The translations under genes and the position numbers were made by a program. From Physella acuta (lineage: Eukaryota > Mollusca > Gastropoda > Physidae), in NCBI RefSeq assembly GCF_028476545.1, contig NW_026731983.1, positions 1,008,501 through 1,072,500 on the forward strand: 64,000 bases of DNA. The letters run 5' to 3'. Under the pieces are notes generated by a model. It was given only the letters and a program-made list of their open reading frames with translations. It did no database searches and was not told where the DNA came from. Positions 46,693 to 58,282 of the stretch are shown here, in pieces; position 1 is the stretch's first letter, and each line of letters begins with the position of its first letter.

Positions 46693-47370
46693 TTGATTTG
46701 GTACCCGCGGTTTGGATGATATTTAATCACGGTAGTACAATACTAACTCATTAACGTGTCTGAGTGTTATGTTCTATGAACATAGAGCTGTATAAACTAT
46801 GTTAGCCCATGGTAAACAGTAGGAAGACGTCTATGTAGATTACAACATCATGTTAACAGTTTCGTTAGAACAGAGTGTTAGTCTTGTATGGTGGGGAGGT
46901 TGGTGTGGGGGGGGGGGGGGGGGCTGCACGAATACCTGACACATTTATGTACGCCGGGTGGCTATGCAGCGATGCAAACATCACCTACCGATGTACACTC
47001 AAGTGTCTGCTATCTTTGCAGCATATGTGAAAGCTATATTTACAAATATGAAAAAAGTGCTGAATTTTAAAAACGTATGTTTTTTTTTCTAACAAACTCA
47101 TTTTAGAATAGCCAAACGATATACAATGATCACATACATTAAAATTGCTAATAATACTGTTTTTATATAGGACCTAATCTAATTGCTGTCAGCCTCAGAC
47201 GTAAAGCAGGAGGCTACACCATACCACGTTTGGCGAGCAGTATATCTAAAACGTATATGTTGTAGTGCAATACTTCCGATGTATCAAAATAATTAATTTC
47301 TTATATATTAAGGCGTTGTAAACATTTGTTAAAAACATCGCGACGATTTACTATGATATAAATGAACATA
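46693..47370. other. Intergenic; G homopolymer at about 46908-46923
   Basis: No gene seen. The G run is followed by unremarkable sequence up to the end of the pyruvyl transferase gene. Confidence 0.4.
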
Positions 47371-47372
47371 AT

Positions 47373-47392
47373 TTTAATACTTGTTTTAATAT
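47373..47392 (-). terminator. Candidate polyadenylation signals of the pyruvyl transferase gene
   Basis: Two ATTAAA hexamers on the minus strand lie 55-70 bp beyond the stop codon at 47443, a normal distance for 3' end formation. Confidence 0.4.
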
Positions 47393-47442
47393 TAATGCAC
47401 TCTACAATAAAAATAATAAAGTCAGTACCCTATGTATTCATT

Positions 47443-48821
47443 TTAGATTATAAATACTACAAACCAGAATATAAATACGTTATAATATTTTAGCACGGTA
47501 TTTATCTGTTGTTCCATTCCGGATTTCGCACTAGTATTGCCTAACTGAATCTTCGCATTGTTTATAAACACTTCCGGTATTTTATCCGAAAACCTCAATA
47601 GCAACAGGAGGGCAGAATCCAAAGCCTCAGTTTCGTTTGTAACCATGGTAACATCACTCAGACCAGCTGTCCATGTGGTGTGGAACGAGGAGAGTTTTCT
47701 CGCTGGCGGGTTGTCCACGATCACGTGGGGGATTCTCAACAGCGTGCTGAGGATGTGGCCGTGCAGGCGGTCAGTGATGACCACTCGACCCCTCTGGAGA
47801 AAGACCAGCCCGCTGTGCGCGATGTTGAAAGCTGTCTCCATGTCTGACTCCCCCTTATTAGACAACCACTTCCACCAATCAGCTACGTGGATCGTCACGT
47901 TACCAAGGCTACGCTGAAAACTTTTGATATAATGTTTCGCTTCATCGTCTTGCCTTCGCAGCCACAGGATATCAAACGCAGGAGCGAATGTTCTCTTAAC
48001 GACTCCTATTCCAAATGCCATATCCGGTGCTAGGATAATTTGAACACCTTTAAAATAAGATTTCGCTAGCCCGTACGATTGTTTATCTCTTATGAGCATG
48101 GTTAGATTTGTAACGTTGGAGTATATTTTCTGACAGCGTAGTATGTCTTCTTTAAAGTGGTAGTAAACAGATTGTGAAAACACAACCATCCTAAATTTTG
48201 AGAACCTTTGGATAACTGAACGCCGAATTAAATCAACAGCTGGATACATTGCGATATTTCCTCCTCCTTGCATAAATATAACTAACTTATGTGGCGGATA
48301 CATATTGCTTATGTTTACGGCTTTGTCCAGATTGTTGTCGGTACATTCAAAAGTTGAGCAGTAATAAATTATTGTTTTGTTGAGTTTTTTCAACAAAAAA
48401 ACTTCGCCAGCAGAAATGGCCGGATCGCCCTTGTTCTCGTATACTGCGATCTCCATCAACATCACGTGATCAGCCCCTCTAGTCAGCTCAGACAGGATGT
48501 TCATCAGCACGCGCTGGGCCTCGCTCACGATGTCCTCGTGTTTCGTTAGGCGACTCGCCAGTAGGTTCGTCTCGTACGGGTGCTCGGTCAGGTTCCACGA
48601 CAGGAACTCTGGTAGAGTGATCTCCCTTTGATGCTGGTCTGAGGTAACATGGGAGGTAACGTTGTAGTCCACAAGACGACTTGGTGTTTCTAGAGTCGTC
48701 ACATCCGGCCAGACGGGAATTTTCTTGACACTTGGCGTCCCAGCAGTTTTTTCATTGTTTACTATTGCGATGATCAATATGGCGATTGACCACATAGAAA
48801 ACAATACGAGTTTTCTCGGTT
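47443..48821 (-). CDS. Polysaccharide pyruvyl transferase, Golgi type II membrane protein (possibly the 3' part of a fusion)
   Basis: Family PF04230 enzymes move enolpyruvate from PEP onto sugars to make pyruvate ketals. The exon opens at 48821 after TTTTATTTCCAG; an own ATG lies at 48795. Counting from codon 48804: hydrophobic signal anchor 4-15, preceded by PRKLVLFS, so the N-terminus is cytosolic and the catalytic domain lumenal. The catalytic domain shows MEIAVYENKGDPAISAGE (117-134), MQGGGN (178-183), VFSQSVYY (208-215), LIRDKQS (237-243), ILAPD (257-261) and ITDRLHGHI (343-351), the family's C-terminal signature, then VDNPPARK. Nine Asn-X-Ser/Thr sequons fit a secreted-side domain. The last 13 residues are hydrophobic. 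The frame is intact in one exon, with higher GC than the surroundings. The nearest upstream gene, same strand, is a TPT-family transporter 0.8 kb away, and phase matches for splicing the two together. Confidence 0.9.
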
Positions 48822-49301
48822 CTGGAAATAAAATGGCAGCGTTTTTGATTAATTGTCATTTACTAGTATTCATTCTTAAATTATATAAGACATGAAATAA
48901 AAAAAAATATTGCAAACAATTTACAAAGCCATTTTTCCTTACTTCAGTTTTAGCGCACAACCAATAATATATTGATGACAGTTGACACTTATCTGGATCA
49001 ATGAAATATAATAGGCTAAGTTTAACCTACCTAACTTGATTTACGGCTTGGGTGGGCCTAGCCGTCTTCTACCTTACCCGACACAATTGTAAAGGTCTAC
49101 TTTATCAAACATTATCTATTATTTAACATGTGTAACCATTCAATGATGTATAGAAAATACTTTGTTATTACGTTTCATAAAATGTACTATTATAGATATG
49201 AGCGGATGTATCTCGATATCTACTACTACATAGTATATAGTGTATTAAAACTACAGTTAAAATAAGATATTCTAGAAACTAAACACCATTTTTCATTTAG
49301 T

Positions 49302-49521
49302 GTTCTTTCAGGTTTTTCTTTCTCCGCGGAGGGAGTACTTAAAAATGTTGGGGTGGGTTGGCGGACTAAATTTACCGGAGGACACACTGGTAAAAGTATA
49401 TTACATTTTATATTATCTCTACAAATTATATTTTGTTGGGAGGGTGGGGGTGCGGCAAACCTGCTTTCTCTCTCCCCTCCCCCCCCCCCTCATCCCCACA
49501 GAGATGCCTGAAGCTTACTCT
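49302..49521. mobile_element. Poly-G MITE H2, diverged copy in the transporter-transferase interval
   Basis: GTGTTCTTTCAGG..TTTCTCCGCGG at the left, GGTAAAAGTATATTACATTT in the middle and GAGATGCCTGAAGCTTACTCTG at the right follow the H2 layout with many changes. It lies inside the proposed fusion intron. Confidence 0.65.
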
Positions 49522-49647
49522 GATTACTTTATCGAGTTTTTCAGCCATTCTTCAGAGGCTGTGTAGGAAAGACCCTTGGAAATATAACTGCCTCCCCCCC
49601 CCCCCCACCAAATAAAACAATCATGCAAGAAACAGAGGATTGTATTG

Positions 49648-52600
49648 TCAAGTACCTGACGAATCTGCTGTTGTGTGGCCCTCAGCATCTTGTTCTGGTG
49701 GAGCCCTGTGTTTACTGTCCTCACGGAAACACGCCAGGAGTCCAACTGTACAGACTACCAGACCCAGTCCATTCATGGCACCAGCCTGACGCTGGCCTGT
49801 GGCGTACATGAAGAGCACGATCAGAAGTCTCTTGGCGATGTTGGCGACTGAGTGACTCACAGTGTCAGACATTCTCTGTCAAGTAGTTGTTTGTATCATC
49901 ACAGTCATTACATTTCATGCAAGTAGTAGTTTATATCATCACAGTTATTATATTTTTTGAAAGTAGTATTGTTTATCATCACAGTTATAACATTTCATAA
50001 TGTAGTAGTTTGTATGATCACAGTTATTACATTTTATTAAAATAGTATTTTGGACCATCACAGTTATTACATTTTATTTAAGTAGCAGTGTGTATCAGTT
50101 ATTACATTCCATGTATGGGTATAATCACATTTATTACATTTCATGAAACTATTAGTTTGTATCATTACAGTTACTACATGTCACATTGTTTCTTATGAAA
50201 TGTTGATATTTTAGTAATAAAAAAACTATAAATCGAATGTTAAAATAAGAGGCGACATTTGGTGAGAACTCTTGCAGACTTAAAACATGTTTGGTTCAAC
50301 CATGACTTGAATTATAAATGGGTTTTTTTTCGAAAAGAATAATTGATCAAACATTCCTAAATACGGATATTAAAACAAACTACTACTTTAAAAATTAGGT
50401 TTTGTGTAAAATTATTAAAATAACAGGGGCACATGTAATACTGCAGACAGTATCTACCTTGAGTATTTCTGTTGAGACGCTTGTGTAGGTAACATGGCAA
50501 GCAGCTGATCCAAGGACTAGGAATATAAGATTTGCTCGAAGGTTCGAGAAAACGTTGAACACAGATAAACCTGCCAACAGGCAAACACCAGCCACACTTG
50601 CTAGTGTGGTGATTTGTGGGGGGCATTTTGAGTGTTTTAGCTTAATCTTCGTGTTATGGCGCTTTAGCTGGGTGTTTCGAACCGCCAGGAATATGTTAGA
50701 CAAAAAAGCGAAAATAATTCCAGTCAAGTCTCCTGATCTTGCCATTAGAATACCTGGGGTAAAAGTAATGTATTTATTTTTTAATGCTTGAAGTCTCGAC
50801 ACATGTATTATTATAGACATAATTTTTTTTTTTAATATTGATACATTGCTATTTCAGGATTATCATTATTTTAATATTCCCCTACCGGTAAAAAGAAAAG
50901 CTCCTATAAAAATGACAGGTATGCTAATAAGTTTTTGTGTAGATATCTGTGAGCGACTAACAACAAGCATCACTACTGGTTCCAGCATCTTGATGGTAAA
51001 CGTCGACGATGCCTGCCCGGGGGGGGGGGGGGAGAGTAGAAATTTTTTGTTTCGACAGAATGAGAAACATGTATACAAATATTAAAGTCTTGAAATATAA
51101 TTGTATCGCTCTAAAACAGGCAATTAACCAGTCGATACCTTGCTTTGGTCTATTCTCTACTCACAAAAAAATAAGAAACACTACTGTTGCTTCTTTCAGT
51201 CTTTATATAAATATCCTCTTCAGTAATGGATGGACACACACTTTTACTCGTAGACAGAGTGCAACAACCTATAGTTAGTGATCATGCGCTTATCCTCCCC
51301 CCTGTTACGTCCGGGATTAGTTCAACTCAGAAAATAATCTTCAGTACTTTATATGGTCTCAATTCTCCACATTACACAGTAGCCCTCGCCCTAACTGCTG
51401 CAATCATTCCCTTCAGCTTTTATACCGCATTCGATCTTGGGATAACAATACATAAACACACCGGTGTTAACTATACTCTAGGGTAAATTCAACTCACACA
51501 CGCACTCTCCCCTAGTTCTACAATATTCTAGCCTATTTCTGTCTAACCTACAACTGACCAGTAACACCCCCCCCCCCATAGATGTCGTTTGCCTTGACTT
51601 TCCTTATTTGACGTGTCCTATGTATTAAAACCCCCAAGTTTATGATGCTACTTACCTGTGTAGCGGCCATTGATAAGTTTGTCATCAAGGTGGACAGAAT
51701 ATGTGACCCCAGGATCAACCAATGACCCGAAACTTGAATTTTCATGGCCGCCACAAACGCAGAACTCTAAACGATACAGTAACATTAGAACGTAGGGTTG
51801 AAATGGCATACATTCACAACAATAATATAAGCAGCATTTTACTGGAAAAAAAAAGCTAAAACGGTTTACCTAATTAGGAGATGTTGCGAGAATGTATGAC
51901 TTTGCTCTGTCGTAGACGTACACAAATCCTATCCTTTTTTTTTAATATCTAAAAAAAATGTATCACTTTTAGATGTTCTTGTGCGATTATTACGGAACGG
52001 ATTTTGTTTTGATTCTTAGTGTAAATTTGCATCAACTAAATTTTGTTTTAAAGTAGTTTTTTCTCCTTTTAAAGTATATTAAGTAAATTTGCTGATAACC
52101 GCAAGTTCTAGCTCTATTTCAAGTTAGAAATAAAACCATTTCTTTAAATGTTGTGTCCGTAAAAAGACAACGGTTCAAAATTATAACAATGTTTTTGTAA
52201 AGGCTTAATGCAGCATGGACTTCAACAGGTGAATAATTCTATACCCAGTCTCGTTAATTTCTATTGACTCTATGCCCATCAATGGCAGTCGACTCTAAAC
52301 CAAAGCTATCCCGTACAAGCAAATCAAATTGTAAAGCAACCGTCACATTTTAAATCAACAGCATCAAATACACAAACGTGCAATAGCCCAGTATTCACTC
52401 TCTGGTCTTAAGTGGGTCTTTACCCTACGTAAAAACGCCCTCATGTAGAAAGTTAACGGATATATTAGCGCTACAGTTTCAATGGCATAGATTCATGCAG
52501 CACCAAATTATCGACGCTTGTCACGGCTCGGTGGTTACCTTCGAGTGTCTTGAGGCCTCCCCCCCCCCCACCCCTTCCTCATTTGTTGTGTACAGTTGAT

Positions 52601-54193
52601 AAATCGTACATGTTCAAAGTTTCCCAGCAAGTCAGAAAAATATACGGATAAACCGGGTTGTGTTATAGATCGTGTCACGTGACCAACGGACAACATGGAT
52701 TATTAAAAGACAAAAGAATAAGTTAATTTCAATAGTATAGCATTGTCAATAGAATACAGACTCACCTGTATGCTATAAAGTTAATTAAATTGTGAGTTTT
52801 GGTAGTTTTTATATCCTTACTTCATTTTAATATGAGGATATGCTCCTTTCAAAATCACCAAATTCCTGGTTTTTTGTCATGATTGGTTTATTGCACTTTT
52901 GGATACTTAGTCCATTTTTTGTATTAAGAAAATAATAGACTAAATGAAAATAATATGTTGTTTTAAAAATACAATTTTTATTTTTATGACCCTATTAATA
53001 AAAAAATCATTTTTTCTTAATCTTTCAAGCTCTCTATACAGTTTTTATATCCGTTATCATATTGTATATGGCACAATTGGAAAGCCTCATTTCGCATGTA
53101 TTTGATAAGCGTATTTTCAATCATCTATCATCTCAGAAACAAAAGCTTACAATCGGCTTTACAAATTACACAGATATGGTATTTTCGTGACCTAAATTTT
53201 CTTACTTTTTGCTGTTTTTCTCAGTTCGCATTTTTTAACTCTAAAAAGTCTACCACTTTTTTATTTATTAAAAAATGCCCACTACATTTTCAGTAATTTT
53301 TCTTCATGCAAAAATGAAACTTTTGTTATGAGGGAATTGTGATTGCTTTCATAGAAAAAACGTTTATGGTAAACAATATGCAAATTTTGAAACTTTTGAA
53401 TTCTAAAAAGGGTACGATTTTTCCGACCTTGTAAAACTCTGACCAGTAAATATATCAAAAGGTTTACGTGACAAAAGTTTTAAAATATAATGAAATTCAT
53501 GCCGTTTAATTTGATGGCTATAAGTACATAAATAAAAAGCCATAGCGTTTTTAAAAAGACCGAAAACTTTAAAATGGCGGAGGTTTTTTGGGGTTTCCGT
53601 GATTACCAAAATTGTTTTCAACACTTTTTTTGCTGTTTAATTCTTACTTTCATGTGCCAAACATGAAAAAAGTGTTCAAAAAGCCTTAGATCTTAAATTC
53701 CAAAACAAAAGGAAAACAAACAAAAAACAAGACAACAGTGCAACATATGTGCGTGCTAAAATTTTTGAGTAAAATATTGATTGAACTGATGTGATAAATA
53801 AACGGGTTTTTCGTAAGTCGTTTCACGGGTACAAATTAGTTGGAGTATGTTTCAATTGTGACCAATAGTTACAGATGAAAAAAAAATTAACAAATTCATA
53901 TTCTTTAACTGGAGTCAAGCTTACACGAAAAAAATTTGTTACACATTTTAATAAATCCTAAACAGATGTATTGGAACTGCGAAAACACATGTTTGTAAAA
54001 AATAAATCCCCACTACATCCCCACCCAAAACGAGACTCACCTGAACAATTGTCAGACACACAGCAAACGTCCACCCAGCGGCCTCCATCAACTGACTGTT
54101 TTGTATAAACATTTTCCCACAGTAGTGTGACGTGAATGACGTCAATGTCCACACCAGAAACCAAAACAGCCAGAACAACATTTTCTTGTACAT
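49648..54193 (-). CDS. Triose-phosphate-transporter-family (DMT) membrane carrier, five exons
   Basis: Minus-strand exons 54193-54041, 51766-51656, 51012-50886, 50753-50458 and 49875-49648, all with GT-AG borders and matching phases (0, 0, 1, 0), give about 304 residues. ATG 54193 follows a TTTCAG|GTCGAGGCC acceptor, so a 5' UTR exon lies further up. The family carries sugar phosphates, PEP or nucleotide sugars across Golgi, ER or plastid membranes by exchange with phosphate. Recognisable TPT segments: SHILSTLMTNLSMAATQASS (about 72-91), FTIKMLEPVVMLVVS (93-107), GDLTGIIFAFLSNIFLAVRN (138-157), and THSVAN-like VSHSVANIAKRLLIVLF with LGLVVCTVGLLAC at the C-terminus. Roughly ten hydrophobic stretches are expected and about nine are visible. 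The tail REDSKHRAPPEQDAEGH is polar and presumably cytosolic. The stop lies only two codons after a CAG|GTACTT that could be a donor to the pyruvyl transferase exon. Substrate not determined. Confidence 0.85.
49858..50210 (-). repeat. 40-bp minisatellite seeded by the exon 5 acceptor of the transporter gene
   Basis: On the + strand, units read CACAGTTATTACATTTCATG followed by AAGTAGTAGTTTGTATCAT, about eight copies at 40-bp spacing (ATCACAG at 49897, 49937, 49977, 50017, 50057). The first unit, 49858-49898, is the exon 5 border itself: CACAGTGTCAGACATTCT (the first 18 exonic bases on the minus strand) continuing through the acceptor into AAGTAGTTGTTTGTATCAT. Confidence 0.8.
51019..51032 (+). 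repeat. G homopolymer acting as polypyrimidine tract of exon 3
   Basis: On the minus strand this is a C run in TCTCC(C)nGGGCAG, immediately before the exon 3 acceptor. An unstable homopolymer forms most of the splice signal. Confidence 0.7.
52830..53125. mobile_element. Degraded piggyBac-type MITE relative in transporter intron 1
   Basis: CAAAATCACCAAATTCCTGG, TTGGTTTATTGCACTTTTGG, TTTTTATGACCCTATTAAT and CATATTGTATATGGCA run parallel to 44931-45180. The right inverted end is not preserved. Confidence 0.6.
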
Positions 54194-55117
54194 GGCCTCG
54201 ACCTGAAACGTAAAAGTAGACCCTGTTTTTTTTCATGCAACTTTATATCATAAATTTAACTTTGAAAGACAGTTTTAAATATTTAGTTTTATAACCGAAG
54301 TTTTGTGAGCGATTGGTAATTATTGCGACAATTTTCTTTTTGGCTTTAAAAATATTATACTAAGCCAATCGTTTTCAAAACTTCCGTTTTAAAACTAAAT
54401 ATTCATAAGTTTAGAAATAAAACGTTTTATGATTTTAAAAAAAAATTAACTTTTTGTTCATCAGATCGAATCACAAAACACACGAATATGTTTGACAACT
54501 CCATCTTTACACCAAAAATTTTAAAAAAAAAAGATGCAGATCTAATTATAGTGGATACAAAACGTGAGAAATTGAGTCTGTGTATTAAAATCCGATTTCC
54601 TGTTAACTGCAAATTGTGTTTTAGATCTACTTGTATCAGTTGGCCACTTTGTACAATAGTAATATTTTTACTATAATGTAACACACTCACACACACATGC
54701 ACACACACACATAAACAATTATTTTAATAATTATAATTGTTCACTAAACGATCAAAACGATTGCAATAAAAAATAAGTTTGAAAACATTTACTTACGATC
54801 TCTAAAACGTGTATAAACTAATTAGTTTAGTATTTACGGAATGTATGTAGCATATCTATAACTGCAGATCCAGCGCGATATCAATACGCGACCTAGCAGA
54901 CTAATTCCCTCTAAGCCTGCATAGATTTGCGTCTCTTTTGATACGATTCCTGCACACGTCAAATCTGGAACCACAGAGCTTGAATGGATTTTAAATACGT
55001 GTTAATTTGAAAAGATTATAAAGACTGAATAATTAAATCAATAGTATAACTAGTCTACGGTCGGGTAAAATTCGACACATTAGTAGAGTGACCTCCTTGG
55101 TGTACGTGTGTGTCTGT
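54194..55117. other. Upstream region of the transporter gene
   Basis: Should contain the 5' UTR exon and promoter on the minus strand. A short (CA)n run lies at 54680-54710. An imperfect inverted pair, AATATTTAGTTTTATAACCG at 54278 and AAACTTCCGTTTTAAAACTA at 54380, could form a hairpin. No TATA box is convincing. Confidence 0.35.
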
Positions 55118-55255
55118 GTTTGTCAGTGGTTCTTCCAAGGGGTGTGGGGGGTGGATCTGAGGTACTTGAAACTTTTGGGGTAGGAAGGGGGCGATGAACT
55201 CTGGTAAACGTATATATTTCCTATATAAAGTATCTTTATATTATGGAGTGAGGGA
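55118..55255. mobile_element. Poly-G MITE H2, decayed left half
   Basis: CAGTGGTTCTTCCAAGG start, then GGTACTTGAAACTTTTGGGG and CTGGTAAACGTATATATTTC; the right end is lost. Confidence 0.5.
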
Positions 55256-55574
55256 GGATAGATTCTATATACTTAATCCTAATCAAATAGCAAATATTGA
55301 AATGAAAATTGATGTGGCTCTTTCAAAACTGGGTACATTTGTAAACTGTAACTATCGGCTCAAAAGGTTGCCGACCAACTGCCTTATAATGTTTCTATCT
55401 GTTTTGAAGATTTTAGGGAATCTCTGTTGAAACTACCTCCGTAATGTGATGTCATATAGTTAGTCATCAGAATGGTGTTTATTCTATGGCCTATATAGTA
55501 CTGTGCTAATGGGGGGTATAGCGGTTCTATTCTAACTCTGTCCAAATGTTTTAGTCTGAAAGCATTGCTAGGGT

Positions 55575-55648
55575 TTAGTCTACCAGTTGGAGACCCCCCC
55601 CCCCCAGAAAACGGGGTCGCGACCCTCAGTTTGGGAACCCATGCTCTA
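55575..55648. mobile_element. hAT MITE relic, right end
   Basis: GGGGTCGCGACCCTCAGTTTGGGAACCCATG resembles the right end of the common GTTTGGGAACC(A)CTG hAT MITEs; a C homopolymer precedes it. Confidence 0.5.
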
Positions 55649-55724
55649 CTCTATCAAAGGCTTTTTGCTGGTCTATACTTAGTATGGCTAACTGCGTGTT
55701 TTTCTGCTTATTGTATAATGTCCC

Positions 55725-55950
55725 TCATCATATTTTTTTAAATAGCTGTAACGGTACTCAAGTTATCGTGTTTACAGACACACACACACACACATACACA
55801 GACATACGGTCAAGATTGCAAAACTATGTTTTTCCGACTCAAGGAGGTGTAAAACGTCGAGATTTGTAAAAATCGCGATGTTTTTTTTTTTTTTGCACGA
55901 TTACAAGACTTTCTCTATACCTCGTTGTTATATATACGAGAAAGTAAAAA
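55725..55950 (+). repeat. Dispersed repeat family B, inverted pair, left member
   Basis: GTAACGGTACTCAAGTTATC, (AC)n, GACATACGGTCAAGATTGCA, TTTTTCCGACT, TTGCACGATTACAAGACTTT and the end ACGAGAAAGTAAA. It faces the inverted copy at 56564-56830 across about 600 bp. Confidence 0.7.
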
Positions 55951-56563
55951 AATAAAAACAAAAAGTTATTCTGTAAGCCTCAGTTAAATATCGTAGATTG
56001 AATGATGTTTTTAAATCATTCTCGAAAAAGGTTCAGCGCCTTATTTTTATAGCACACCAGCTATTGAAATTATTGCAGGATGAAGCTACGTCAAAGCCGG
56101 TTACAGTGCCAATTTCTTTTTGGGATTTTCACCGTGGTGTACAATTAATAACCATATCTGTATAATAAATGTGTACAATTTTACGGAATTTCTATGTAAA
56201 TGGGGAATGTCCCGATCCTACACATGTTCCTATTATTCGTGTAAAGGTTGCGGTTCGTATGGCACTTTCTGTTGAATCGAGCTATAGAATTCTTTATGAC
56301 AAATACGAATGCTTTTCAGCGAAACATTCTTTACACTGCATGCTGCTTTACAAGAAAGCGATATCTGTCCGGAACCATTATTACGCATTTTCCTTACACT
56401 TGTCAATAATAACTGTGGCAAGGTTTAGGTGCACCGTATTGTTAACTTCTTTGAAAATTCAAATTGCTTTTAATTTTACGACTGTCATAAAGGCAATTTC
56501 TTAGTTCTGCAGTTTTATGTCGTTCATGATTTGTATGTTACGAAGCGCGAAATGCATAGTATG

Positions 56564-56830
56564 TTTTTACTTTCTCGTATATACATAGTATAGAGAAAGT
56601 ATTATAATCGTGCAAAAAAAAAAACAATCTCGACGTTTTACACTCCCTGAGACGAAAAAAAAACATAATTTTGCAATCTTGCCCATATGTCTGTGTGTGT
56701 GTATGTGTGTCTGTAAGCACGATAACTTGAGTACCGTTGCAGCTAGGTTGATGAAATTTCATATATAAGTATTATATTGAATTTGTAGATCTGTATCAAC
56801 TTTTCAGCGATTTCCGATAACCGAAAGTGG
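56564..56830 (-). repeat. Dispersed repeat family B, inverted pair, right member
   Basis: Begins TTTACTTTCTCGTATATACA and carries the same blocks in reverse, ending in TTGATGAAATTTCATATATAAG. Confidence 0.7.
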
Positions 56831-57880
56831 AACTTTTTCTACTTTAAATTTTTCAAAAGCCTATAACTTGACTATTATTTTAAATGAAATTTCACATACA
56901 AGAAAAAAATATAATTTTCTATAAAAATACGATCAATGCCTTGTACAAATGTGCATGGTGAGTAATTCGATTTATCTTTCGTATTTGATAGTTACATTAG
57001 TCAAAGTAAGATCACTCTTAAATATGTTTATGCCCAGCGTTTTGCAAACACTAAACGGGCCGACAAACACTACACATTCAATGTTTAGTATCACAGTTTT
57101 AAATATCTTGTATTAAAACTGCCTTCTATGATATGCTCTATAGGCGTCGAAATATAAGACACTAACAGATCATCCAAGGCATTTTTTATTAGATTTCTAA
57201 AATTTGTAATTTGCTTTAATTTAATTTAATGCTAAGCCCAAATATTCCAAATAGCGTTGGGTTGTCTATTAGGCCTTATTTGCAATTTTTAAAAATATAT
57301 TTGGAAATCGTTTTAATTGTCAATACCCTTAGTAGTTCACAAAGGACTTATCCTTCTAAGAATCTAACTGATGAAATGGACTCGTTGTCTCTGGAGGTAT
57401 ATGAAAGAATGGCACATAGTAAAAATCTCGACTTGGTTAGCTTTCTTTAAAACTTTTAGACTATCAAGTTTTGTACTAAAATCTAAATTAATGATTAAAA
57501 AACCTATGTTGACCATATTTTTTAAAGTAGATTTTAATTTTTTAACTTATCATTTTAAATCAAAATAAAAAATTCTTATTTTGTTAAACAAAGGATTTAA
57601 ATTACGTCCGTTTTTACCATATACTTCTCTTGACATACGATTAAATAAAAAAAATTGTAAGGCAGAAAAAACACTTTTTTTTGGGTAATTTGATGTTGAA
57701 CAAAATTTAATTAGCATGGTTGGATAAAGTGCAATGAGATAGGCAAAACACAGGTTTTTCTCAAATAGACCTACTACCTTTTATTTATTGTATGCAATGA
57801 ATGCAATGTTTATTAATTATTTTTATCAATAACGGTTTATCAGCAGTTACTTATGTCCTGTATGATTATGTTAATTTATC
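56831..57880. other. Intergenic, no feature recognised
   Basis: AT-rich with small chance frames (57229-57568) lacking any domain. Confidence 0.4.
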
Positions 57881-57884
57881 CTTG

Positions 57885-58000
57885 CTTTATTGTTTGCGTT
57901 TGTGTATACATTTGTGTTTGCGGTTATGTTTTTGTTTTAGTTTACGCTTGCATATGTGTTTGTGTTTGTATTTGCGTTAGGGTTTGCGTTTATGAATCAC
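57885..58000 (+). repeat. GTTTGTGTTTGC-type low-complexity tract
   Basis: Loose 6-bp periodicity of TGTTTG/TGCGTT words, T/G-rich on this strand. Confidence 0.7.
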
Positions 58001-58011
58001 ATGTCATTTTT

Positions 58012-58272
58012 CTTCTTCTTCGTTCTTAATTTTTAGTGTTGAAAGGGATCGAGCCTTATCTGCCAGAGGGTTTGAACTCGAGACTTTTTCGAATTTATCA
58101 ACCATGAGCTTTTTGCCGACTCGATCACGCCTCCAACACAATTAAGCGGTACGTGTCAACTGGTTATGCGCCATTGAGGCCATTGACTCCGATTTCAGCC
58201 TGCTTTTCTTTTTGGATTTGCTTCCATAGCCTTTGTTCAACCAAGGACAAACTACAAGGCAGCAGTTGTTTT
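58012..58272 (-). mobile_element. tRNA-derived SINE S1, copy 2
   Basis: Mirror image of 17398-17656 with few differences. B box GAGTTCAAACCC and A box GTGATCGAGTCGG are readable on the minus strand, and the tail (TTC on the + strand) is at 58012. Confidence 0.85.
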
Positions 58273-58282
58273 GATGTTGGAG

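Noticed and set aside
51226-51486. 86-codon + strand frame with a hydrophobic segment inside the transporter intron
   Set aside because: No recognisable family and no splice context; a mitochondrial-DNA insert was considered but could not be supported by eye.
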